From NCBI GenBank assembly GCA_937928525.1, contig CALFWJ010000031.1:1-6775 (forward strand): a DNA stretch of 6,775 bases, written 5' to 3'. Numbering within the stretch: the first letter of the stretch is position 1; each line of letters starts with the position of its first letter. This document shows positions 1 through 5,255 of the stretch, piece after piece. The stretch is from an uncultured Alphaproteobacteria bacterium. GTDB taxonomy: Bacteria; Pseudomonadota; Alphaproteobacteria; UBA2136; UBA6156. Below the pieces are notes generated by a model that was not told the origin of the DNA, did no database searches, and worked only from the letters and a program-made list of their open reading frames with translations. The position numbers and the translations under genes are program-made.

Positions 1-701
1 TGGCCAAGAAGGCTTGAAAGCTCGTCTTGTGCGCCTTCTAGAGAGGCGATGGCGTTATCGATTTCGGTGATATCGTTGGTTTGAAGGCCAAAAGTAAGCG
101 CCTCTAGCCCTGCCCGCAGCCCTGCAAAGGCTGGGTTATCACCCGTGATGCCATAACTTTGGGTAGTGCCTGGACCGGTGATGATTTGTTGGAGGCGGCT
201 ATCGCCTTCATAAAAGTCGGTGGGTAGTGGATCACCCGGGTGGGCTGTAGCTGTTGCTGAGCCTGCAATAGCTGGCGTGCCGCCGTTAGAGCCTGAAAAG
301 ATATATTGGCCATCAAACTCGGTATTGAGAATACTGTAGAAGCTTTCGGCCAGCGCTTGGGCTTCTGGCGCTAAGGCTGCGCGGGTGTCAGCGCTGTTTT
401 CGTTTCGGCCAACCGTATAGACTTGTGCCGCTTGGGTAAGAAGGTCGGTGAATTGGCTCACGGCTGTTTCTGTGGCGCGTAGGCGGCTGGTTGCAGTATC
501 AATATTATTGATATAAGTTTCGTTGTTTGAGCTTACATCCCGCAGACTGAGGAGGCTAAAAGCGCTTTCGCTGATGCCTGAAAGCCGTTGTGCTTTTTGG
601 CCTGTAGTAATTTGGAACGAGGCTTCGGCTAGGCGCTGATTCGCATTTTGCAACTGGCGGAGCGAGGTTTCGTTTTGCTGATTGGTGGTCACACGCGTCA
701 T
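1..701 (-). CDS. flgL: Flagellar hook-filament junction protein FlgL (HAP3), C-terminus cut by window edge
   Basis: The reading frame is open from ATG at 701-699 to the left edge: 233 residues with no stop, so roughly the last quarter is missing (family members are usually about 300 aa). FlgL is the second of two junction proteins between hook and flagellin filament; it is exported by the flagellar type III system and acts outside the cell. The N-terminus (MTRVTTNQQN) leads into a long heptad-rich helical region typical of the flagellin/FlgL family (about residues 5-110). FDGQYIFSGS (129-138) matches the family's conserved start of the central domain, and YEGD (164-167) is the Y-x-GD motif usual in FlgL. 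The gene starts 20 bp after the flgK stop, with a GAGAAAGA-like ribosome site about 7 nt upstream, so it is probably co-transcribed with flgK. The alternative, a flagellin, is less likely because of the YEGD motif and the flgK neighbour. Confidence 0.9.
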   Translation of the reverse strand, partial: MTRVTTNQQNETSLRQLQNANQRLAEASFQITTGQKAQRLSGISESAFSLLSLRDVSSNNETYINNIDTATSRLRATETAVSQFTDLLTQAAQVYTVGRNENSADTRAALAPEAQALAESFYSILNTEFDGQYIFSGSNGGTPAIAGSATATAHPGDPLPTDFYEGDSRLQQIITGPGTTQSYGITGDNPAFAGLRAGLEALTFGLQTNDITEIDNAIASLEGAQDELSSLLG

Positions 702-721
702 GGGTTTATCTTTCTCTCAGG

Positions 722-2548
722 TTATAAGTTTTGGAACAAGATTTGGAACAGCTCATCAACTGTACTAATAATCCGTGCGCTGGCTTGGAAGGCGGTTTGG
801 AAGATGAGAAGCTCTGCGAGTTCTTCATCAATGTTGACTTCAGTTAAGCTGGCAATTTGAGCACCTACTTCATCTTGTAGTGATTGCGAAAATTCGGCGC
901 GGCTTTGGCTATCTGCGGTTAAGAGCGCAAGGTTAGACGTAATACGTACGGCATATCCGCTCAGGCTATCGTTTTGACCAGCTAGGCTCCCTGCGGCTGC
1001 GAAGGTTGATTCGCTATCTGATAGGCCTGCAAGTGCGAGGGCGTTTTGGTTATCGAAAGATGATAAGCCACCGTCTTCAGGGCGAATTCTTGCTGTGGCG
1101 ACAAGGTTAGGGTCGCTGCGGATATCGGCGCGGACACTAATGTCGGAGGCATTGGTACCCGTGAAGAAATTGTTGGTGCCAAGTACGGCCAGGGGGTTGT
1201 TGGTTGCACTTTCGTTTGCGTTACTAAGAACAACACGCAAATTTGGGTTACTTGATGTGAAGCTAATTGCAGCATCGCCAGCTGCATTTGTAATGGCCGA
1301 AGCCGTTACGCCAAGCCCAATACCAAGTGCGGTTACGCCAACGTCTGCGTTATTATTCACGAGATCTTGCAAGTCAGTAAGGCTGAATGGGCCAACTGCT
1401 GGCAAAGTAATAGGACCGCCGTTACCAACTGTTGTTTGCACGGGGTTGCCGTTTAAATCGACGATGCTGATATTAAAGGTATCGCCCGCTAGGTTTGCAT
1501 CGAGTTCTGTGAACAGGTCTGAGGTTGTGTTGGTGACGGCACCTGTATTGGCACTTGTGAGTGTAACCTGAGCTGGTGTACTGCTCCCTGCGCTATGAAT
1601 ATTATTAAACTCGGTGCGGACGGCATTTGCGAGATTATCAATTTCTGCACTGAGGTCACCCACAACGGTATCGCGTACATCCACCAGCGCTTTCACGCTA
1701 CCTGTACTTAGAAGGTCGGTATCGATAGGAACAAGCGTATTGCTAAGTCCACCATTAACCGTAATGCTACGGGCACCAAGGCCAGAAAATGGGGCACCAG
1801 GTGTGCGTTCTAGCTGAACGTAGCTGCTTTCTTGTACCAATGTACGGCCTGTTTCGGTGCTGATGCGTAATGCACCATTGGTTGTATTGTTAGTGACTTG
1901 TAAATTAAACCGCTCAGATAGAGCATTAACCTGACGTTGGCGCTCATCTTGTAAATCGTTGGTATTCGCACCGCCAATATTGTTCAGCTCTTGTGTGCTG
2001 ATGCGCTGATTAAGGTCATGAATATTTTCTAGGATACGGTTAATGGTGCTGACTTCTTCGTCGATGCGCTCATCTACGCCGTTGGCGACATCGGTTAAGC
2101 TATTGCTAATGCTACGCAGACTGTCGGTTAATAATGTTGCGTTTTGCACAACAATGGTTTGTTGCGCTGAAGAGTCTGGGTTGTTGGCTAAAGCGCCAAT
2201 GCTAGAGAAGAAGCTGTTAAGTTGAGTATTAACACCACCGCTGGTACCACTGGTACTGAGCACGCCCTCTAGGTTTTGGAGAAAGCCTGTACGGGTATCG
2301 TTATAACTTAAGTCTGCTCGCGTGCCGAGTTGGCGTTCGTTGAGGAAACGGTCGGCGATACGGTTAATATCTTCTAGCTGAACACCACCCCCAAAGCCAT
2401 TTGAGGTGATGCTTGAGAAGCGCACATCTTGGCGGGTATAGCCATCAGTGTTGGCATTAGAAAGGTTGTGTGAAATGGTGGCAAGCCCAGTTTGACTGAC
2501 GTTCAACCCTGAGGTTGCAGTTTGGAGGGCGCTTGAGAGTGATACCAT
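722..2548 (-). CDS. flgK: Flagellar hook-associated protein 1 FlgK (HAP1)
   Basis: This 608-residue protein is the first hook-filament junction protein; it is secreted through the flagellar export apparatus and sits between hook (FlgE) and FlgL. The N-terminus carries the axial-protein signature: a helix, then NLSNANTDGYTRQ (residues 28-40), the FlgK form of the ANxNTxGYxR rod/hook/HAP motif. The C-terminal 38 residues (571-608) read VNIDEELAELLIFQTAFQAS and continue ARIISTVDELFQ, the typical FlgK closing helix. The centre (about 330-500) is rich in Thr, Asn and Gly, as expected for surface-exposed domains. It is somewhat longer than the roughly 550-residue enterobacterial form. An AGGAAG ribosome site lies about 11 nt before the ATG. 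It is first in an operon with flgL, and a sigma-54-type promoter lies about 70 bp upstream. No frameshift or missing motif is visible. Confidence 0.97.
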   Translation of the reverse strand: MVSLSSALQTATSGLNVSQTGLATISHNLSNANTDGYTRQDVRFSSITSNGFGGGVQLEDINRIADRFLNERQLGTRADLSYNDTRTGFLQNLEGVLSTSGTSGGVNTQLNSFFSSIGALANNPDSSAQQTIVVQNATLLTDSLRSISNSLTDVANGVDERIDEEVSTINRILENIHDLNQRISTQELNNIGGANTNDLQDERQRQVNALSERFNLQVTNNTTNGALRISTETGRTLVQESSYVQLERTPGAPFSGLGARSITVNGGLSNTLVPIDTDLLSTGSVKALVDVRDTVVGDLSAEIDNLANAVRTEFNNIHSAGSSTPAQVTLTSANTGAVTNTTSDLFTELDANLAGDTFNISIVDLNGNPVQTTVGNGGPITLPAVGPFSLTDLQDLVNNNADVGVTALGIGLGVTASAITNAAGDAAISFTSSNPNLRVVLSNANESATNNPLAVLGTNNFFTGTNASDISVRADIRSDPNLVATARIRPEDGGLSSFDNQNALALAGLSDSESTFAAAGSLAGQNDSLSGYAVRITSNLALLTADSQSRAEFSQSLQDEVGAQIASLTEVNIDEELAELLIFQTAFQASARIISTVDELFQILFQNL

Positions 2549-2587
2549 GGTTAAGTTGGCTTCCTGCTTAATAATTCATTTTCTGGG

Positions 2588-2602
2588 GCGGTTACTTACC
2601 GC
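2588..2602. repeat. 15-bp inverted repeat in the flgK leader
   Basis: GCGGT-TACTT-ACCGC is a perfect 5-bp dyad around a 5-nt centre. It lies just downstream of the start site predicted from the flgK sigma-54 promoter and 40 bp before the flgK ATG. It could be a small hairpin in the 5' leader or a protein-binding dyad. Some sigma-54 flagellar operons do carry activator sites near or downstream of the promoter, but I see no second copy at flgF or flgG. Function is unassigned. Confidence 0.35.
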
Positions 2603-2618
2603 GCTATAGGATGTATTA

Positions 2619-2635
2619 AGCATAAATCGTGCCAA
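2619..2635 (-). promoter_or_regulatory. Sigma-54 (-24/-12) promoter for flgK-flgL
   Basis: Read on the minus strand the element is TTGGCACGATTTATGCT. It carries the -24 block TTGGCACG in full and a -12 GC, with exactly 10 nt between GG and GC as RpoN requires. Against the consensus TGGCACG-N4-TTGCW the only mismatch is A for T two bases before the GC. The predicted start is near 2607, leaving a leader of about 60 nt before flgK. Many bacteria use RpoN plus an enhancer-binding protein for hook and HAP genes. Confidence 0.75.
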
Positions 2636-2689
2636 CATTGCATTGCTGCATTTTAGTTAAGCATTTTGAGTATAGGAAATATGAATAAT

Positions 2690-2766
2690 TGGTGCCCTTG
2701 GACAGACTCGAACTGTCACTGTAAGGATTTTAAGTCCTCTATCTCTACCAATTGGATTACAAGGGC
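2690..2766 (-). tRNA. tRNA with anticodon UAA (leucine codons), atypical short variable loop
   Basis: Read on the minus strand it folds as a cloverleaf. The acceptor is a perfect 7-bp stem (GCCCTTG with CAAGGGC) with discriminator A and encoded CCA. The anticodon stem is GAGGA/TCCTT (one G-T pair) with loop CTTAAAA, giving anticodon UAA. The T-stem is a perfect GACAG/CTGTC with loop TTCGAGT. The D-arm contains the invariant GG (AATTGGTAGA) but has only three Watson-Crick pairs (ATC/GAT) around an 11-nt loop, as in leucine tRNAs. The variable region is just ACAGT (5 nt), whereas bacterial tRNA-Leu normally carries a long variable arm. Total length is 77 nt with CCA. The intact stems argue against simple decay, but charging identity is uncertain. 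No terminator is evident between it and the flgK promoter, so read-through is possible. Confidence 0.85.
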
Positions 2767-2786
2767 ATCCGAGGTGAAAATGCCCG

Positions 2787-2792
2787 ATTTTA
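2787..2792 (-). promoter_or_regulatory. Possible -10 element for the tRNA gene
   Basis: TAAAAT on the minus strand matches the housekeeping -10 hexamer at 5 of 6 positions and lies 20 nt before the mature tRNA 5' end, leaving a leader of about 14 nt. The only -35-like hexamer nearby (TTTACA, 2812-2807) is 14 nt away, which is too close for a standard promoter. The call therefore rests on the -10 alone. Confidence 0.25.
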
Positions 2793-2850
2793 GATAAAAC
2801 TTCAAGTGTAAAATGATCTTATATGTTTGATATTTTGTGCAGTTATATTT

Positions 2851-2867
2851 TTGGCATGCTCTGTGCA
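2851..2867 (+). promoter_or_regulatory. Sigma-54 (-24/-12) promoter for flgF
   Basis: TTGGCATGCTCTGTGCA has GG at 2853-2854 and GC at 2865-2866 with the required 10-nt separation. It differs from TGGCACG-N4-TTGCA at one base of the -24 block (T for C) and one base of the -12 block (G for T). Its GTGCA ending is identical to that of the flgG promoter. The predicted start is near 2878, about 28 nt before the flgF start codon. Confidence 0.7.
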
Positions 2868-2905
2868 ATATATTAAAGCGGAGAGATTAACTAAAGGACG
2901 ATATC

Positions 2906-3670
2906 GTGCAAGAAGTACATATTTTAACATCACGCATTTTAAGCCAGCAACGTAAGCTAGGTATGGTGACTGATAACATGGCCAACCTCAATACAATTGG
3001 CTACAAAAAATTAGAATTACAGCTTAAAGAGGTCGCCAGCGATGAACGCGGTGAGCGCATTGGGAATTTAAATAACAGTCGTGACAGCTTTGTGGGTGAC
3101 CGCGCCATTACAATTAATTTTCAATCTGGCGCCCTTAACGAAACCAGTAGTACTTACGACGTCGCCATTTTAGGTGAAGGTTTTTTTGGCATTGACAATA
3201 ATGGTCGCCAAGAATTCACCCGTAACGGTCACTTTCTACTTGATAATACCAACACTTTAGTAACTGCCCAAGGTTTTCCCGTTCAAAGCAATACAGGCGG
3301 TCCAATCACAATCCCGACTGATGCAGTTGAAGTAAACATCACGCGCGAAGGTATTGTCTCTACTACTGAGAATGGTGAAATTGGCCAAATTGGCGTGTTT
3401 GTATTTGCACCTGAAGATATTAACCAACTCCAGCGCACAGGGTTTGGTGGTTTTGCGGCCTTACCTGGTGTTGCCCCACGAACACTTGCCGTTGATGATG
3501 TTAACGTTGTGCAAGGCAGTTTAGAAAATAGCAATGTAAACCCAGCACTTGAAATGATTCAGCTACAAGAACTTTCGCAAGCGTACCAAGGTGCTGCACG
3601 CTTAATGAACCGAGTGGAAGAGCTTGAAAGCCAGGCTATTCGTAACCTTGGCGGTGGAGGCGGTCGTTAA
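2906..3670 (+). CDS. flgF: Flagellar proximal rod protein FlgF
   Basis: This 254-residue protein forms part of the rod that crosses the periplasm; it is exported by the flagellar type III apparatus. The length matches the family (about 250 aa). The N-terminal rod motif is DNMANLNTIGYKK (residues 23-35), within the common rod/hook N-terminal domain. The central DVAILGEGFFGI and the following EFTRNGHF match the FlgE/F/G core. The C-terminal VVQGSLENSNVNPALEMIQL (ending at about residue 219) and the AYQGAARLMN helix form the shared C-terminal domain. It lacks the extra segment that FlgG carries after the N-terminal helix. The start is GTG, chosen because AAAGGA lies 7 nt upstream and the family N-terminus begins there. 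The protein ends in a short glycine tail (GGGGGR). Leucine codon use is strongly biased to TTA. Confidence 0.95.
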   Translation: MQEVHILTSRILSQQRKLGMVTDNMANLNTIGYKKLELQLKEVASDERGERIGNLNNSRDSFVGDRAITINFQSGALNETSSTYDVAILGEGFFGIDNNGRQEFTRNGHFLLDNTNTLVTAQGFPVQSNTGGPITIPTDAVEVNITREGIVSTTENGEIGQIGVFVFAPEDINQLQRTGFGGFAALPGVAPRTLAVDDVNVVQGSLENSNVNPALEMIQLQELSQAYQGAARLMNRVEELESQAIRNLGGGGGR

Positions 3671-3702
3671 TGAAACAGCTTCAGCCTTACCCTAACTTTA
3701 AG

Positions 3703-3719
3703 TTGGCACACGATGTGCA
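3703..3719 (+). promoter_or_regulatory. Sigma-54 (-24/-12) promoter for flgG
   Basis: TTGGCACACGATGTGCA has GG at 3705-3706 and GC at 3717-3718, again 10 nt apart. The -24 block differs from TTGGCACG only in its last base, and the -12 block is GTGCA as at flgF. The predicted start is near 3730, about 54 nt before flgG. This would let flgG be transcribed separately from, or in addition to, flgF read-through. Confidence 0.72.
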
Positions 3720-3724
3720 ACATA

Positions 3725-3738
3725 AAACTTACAAGTTT
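3725..3738. repeat. Short dyad AAACTT-AC-AAGTTT at the predicted flgG start site
   Basis: A perfect 6-bp inverted repeat has a 2-nt centre. The gap is too short for a stable hairpin, so if functional it would be a DNA-binding dyad. It overlaps the start site predicted from the flgG sigma-54 promoter. It is AT-rich and may be chance. Confidence 0.25.
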
Positions 3739-3783
3739 ATAATAATGACCATATGTAACCAAACCAAGAAAGTACTCTGACCC

Positions 3784-4566
3784 ATGATGCAAGCACTCCG
3801 TGTGGCCGCAACAGGGATGGCCGCCCAACAAACCAACGTTGATGTTCTCTCGAACAACATCGCCAACCTGAACACCACAGGCTATAAAGAAAACGTCGCC
3901 GCGTTTAACGACCTTGTGTATTTAAACCAAGGGGGTGTTGGTGCTACAACATCTAGTGCTGGTACGATTACACCTACTGGTAAGCAAATTGGTTTGGGTG
4001 TAAATGTATCGAGCGTTTACCGAATTATGGAGCAAGGGAGTATTAACCGAACGGGTAACGTGTTTGATGTTGCTATTCAGGGCGAAGGTTTCTTCCAGGT
4101 ACAATCGCCCGATGGCGACACAACTTACACGCGTGATGGTTCATTCCAGATTGATAATACAGGTCAATTGGTAACCAAAGAAGGCTTCCCGATTGAACCA
4201 AATATTACAGTACCCGAAGATGCAGTTGATCTTAGTATTTCTTCTACCGGTAATGTGAGTGCGAGTGTAAATGGTGACTTCCAAGATTTAGGGACACTTA
4301 CCATTGCCCGTTTCCAGAACCCCGCTGGTTTGAAAAACGAAGGATCTAACTTCTATAGTGAAACAGAAGCTTCTGGTACATCACAAACAGTAGATCCTGG
4401 CGATGATGGTGCAGGCACACTGCTTCAGTTTGCACTGGAATCGAGTAATGTAGACTCGGTTGAATCAATTACTCAGTTGATTGCTGCCCAGCGTGCTTAC
4501 GAACTGAATAGCCGTGTTATTTCGACCGTTGATGACATGCTGAGCGCCCTGAGTAACATCCGATAG
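3784..4566 (+). CDS. flgG: Flagellar distal rod protein FlgG
   Basis: This 260-residue protein forms the distal rod, which joins the proximal rod to the hook and passes through the P and L rings; the length equals that of enterobacterial FlgG. The N-terminus (LRVAATGMAAQQ, then SNNIANLNTTGYKE at about 23-36) is the rod motif in FlgG form. Residues about 47-65 (NQGGVGATTSSAGTITPTG) are the FlgG-specific insertion known in Salmonella to make the rod straight; FlgF lacks it. The core is DVAIQGEGFFQV and TYTRDGSF. The C-terminal helix is QLIAAQRAYELNSRVISTVD. Two ATGs in tandem open the frame and no strong ribosome site decides between them; AAGAAAG about 12 nt upstream slightly favours the first. 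A strong terminator follows at once. The flgA, flgH or flgI genes that often follow flgG are absent here. Confidence 0.97.
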   Translation: MMQALRVAATGMAAQQTNVDVLSNNIANLNTTGYKENVAAFNDLVYLNQGGVGATTSSAGTITPTGKQIGLGVNVSSVYRIMEQGSINRTGNVFDVAIQGEGFFQVQSPDGDTTYTRDGSFQIDNTGQLVTKEGFPIEPNITVPEDAVDLSISSTGNVSASVNGDFQDLGTLTIARFQNPAGLKNEGSNFYSETEASGTSQTVDPGDDGAGTLLQFALESSNVDSVESITQLIAAQRAYELNSRVISTVDDMLSALSNIR

Positions 4567-4584
4567 GATAGTACTTAGCCCAAC

Positions 4585-4616
4585 AAAATACCCCGCAGCG
4601 TGCGGGGTATTTTTTT
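4585..4616. terminator. Hairpin terminator after flgG, possibly bidirectional
   Basis: AAAATACCCCGC (4585-4596) pairs perfectly over 12 bp with GCGGGGTATTTT (4602-4613) around the loop AGCGT, and the T run extends to 4616. On the plus strand this is a canonical intrinsic terminator 18 bp after the flgG stop. On the minus strand the same hairpin is followed by TTTTG, a weaker tail, so it may also stop the convergent gene whose stop codon overlaps it at 4615-4617. Confidence 0.93.
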
Positions 4617-5130
4617 AGTTAAGGGTTTTTGCTTCGTCATCTTCAGGCTCGCGGTCTGGGGCGAAGAGTTTTAAAATTTCTTCGCTTGCACCTCGGCGGA
4701 CAAAATGAGCATAAACTAGAGCTTGGCTTTCAAGCTCGTACCCTTTATCACCGGCCTCTTTGTAATTATAAAGACGAATATAGTAAGTTGCTCCGGTTTC
4801 AAAATTACTTCTACCAAACCAAGACAACCCAAATAGTCGGGCTACTTTACTTGATATTTTGCATGCTGGCGGAAAATCTGGGTCATCTTCAGGTTTGATG
4901 TCTGTTATGGCCTCTATACATGTGTGCGTGCCTGCTGCGAGCAAAACTTCAGCAAAAAATGCTTCTTGCGTCATGTTTGTTATATCAATAATTTTTGGCT
5001 CTTTTTCAGATAAGCAAGCATCGTATGAGGCTTGTGCATCGTTTGGGAACGGACGGGCTGCCACAAGTTCATCAAATTTCGTGCCCTTGTCTGGGTCAGG
5101 CGCAACATTAAAATCGAGCTGAGGTTTCAT
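4615..5130 (-). CDS. Hypothetical protein, 171 aa, no recognised family
   Basis: The frame extends upstream to an ATG at 5196, but I place the start at ATG 5130 because TAGGAGA lies 7 nt before it and the extra 22 residues look non-coding. The protein begins MKPQLDFNVAPDPDKGTKFD and ends in an acidic tail (EPEDDEAKTLN). I see no signal peptide, membrane helix, nucleotide-binding loop or known catalytic motif, so it is probably cytoplasmic. It has three cysteines (in DACLS, HTCIE and PACKI), not paired as a metal site. A central stretch with SWFGRSNFETGATYYIRLYN looks beta-rich, followed by a helix-like ESQALVYAHFVRRGASEEIL. It converges on flgG across a shared terminator and diverges from mnmE, so it is probably monocistronic. 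The good ribosome site and terminator support a real gene. Function unknown; a flagellar link is not shown. Confidence 0.75.
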   Translation of the reverse strand: MKPQLDFNVAPDPDKGTKFDELVAARPFPNDAQASYDACLSEKEPKIIDITNMTQEAFFAEVLLAAGTHTCIEAITDIKPEDDPDFPPACKISSKVARLFGLSWFGRSNFETGATYYIRLYNYKEAGDKGYELESQALVYAHFVRRGASEEILKLFAPDREPEDDEAKTLN

Positions 5131-5183
5131 GGTATTTCTCCTATTAAACGGTAAGGGGTGATTAAATCTAACGTAGCAAATTA

Positions 5184-5206
5184 AAAAAATGCACACAACA
5201 TTTTTT
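5184..5206. repeat. Inverted repeat between the unknown gene and mnmE
   Basis: AAAAAATG (5184-5191) and CATTTTTT (5199-5206) form a perfect 8-bp inverted repeat around CACACAA, in the middle of the 125-bp divergent spacer. Similar 9-mers TTAAATCTA (5162-5170) and TTTAATCTA (5214-5222) lie on either side. The position would suit an operator serving both directions, but AT-rich spacers produce such repeats by chance. Confidence 0.3.
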
Positions 5207-5243
5207 AATGTTATTTAATCTAGTTCTGCGGCGTGCCTTCATA

Positions 5244-5249
5244 TATACT
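5244..5249 (+). promoter_or_regulatory. Possible -10 element of a leaderless mnmE promoter
   Basis: TATACT matches TATAAT at 5 of 6 positions and ends 6 nt before the chosen mnmE ATG, so transcription would begin at or very near the A of the start codon. No purine-rich ribosome site lies in the 20 nt before that ATG. The -35 region (around 5221-5226, TAGTTC) is poor. This is an inference from spacing. Confidence 0.4.
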
Positions 5250-5255
5250 CCACAC

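Noticed and set aside
1095..1571. 158-codon plus-strand open frame inside flgK
   Set aside because: It lies fully antisense to a convincing FlgK, has no ribosome site or recognisable product, and mirrors the Ala/Ser/Thr-rich codons of flgK.
2640..2665. Three GCATT repeats (2640, 2648, 2661) upstream of the flgK promoter
   Set aside because: They are short, unevenly spaced (8 and 13 bp) and not repeated at flgF or flgG, so I could not separate them from chance.
2690..2766. Reading the tRNA as an ochre suppressor (anticodon UUA)
   Set aside because: The 5-bp anticodon stem fixes a 7-nt loop CTTAAAA, so positions 34-36 are UAA, which reads leucine codons UUA/UUG, not stop codons.
2820..2832. 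IHF-like site (minus strand TATCAA-N4-ATA) upstream of the flgF promoter
   Set aside because: The position would suit a sigma-54 promoter, but it misses a base of the TTR half and the AT-rich context makes near matches frequent.
5131..5196. N-terminal extension of the unknown gene to an ATG at 5196
   Set aside because: The ATG at 5130 has a strong AGGAG ribosome site at proper spacing; the upstream 22 codons (starting MCIFLICYVR) have none and overlap the AT-rich spacer.
5208..5255. N-terminal extension of mnmE to an ATG at 5208
   Set aside because: The added 16 residues do not resemble the MnmE N-terminus, have no ribosome site, and the likely -10 element lies inside them.
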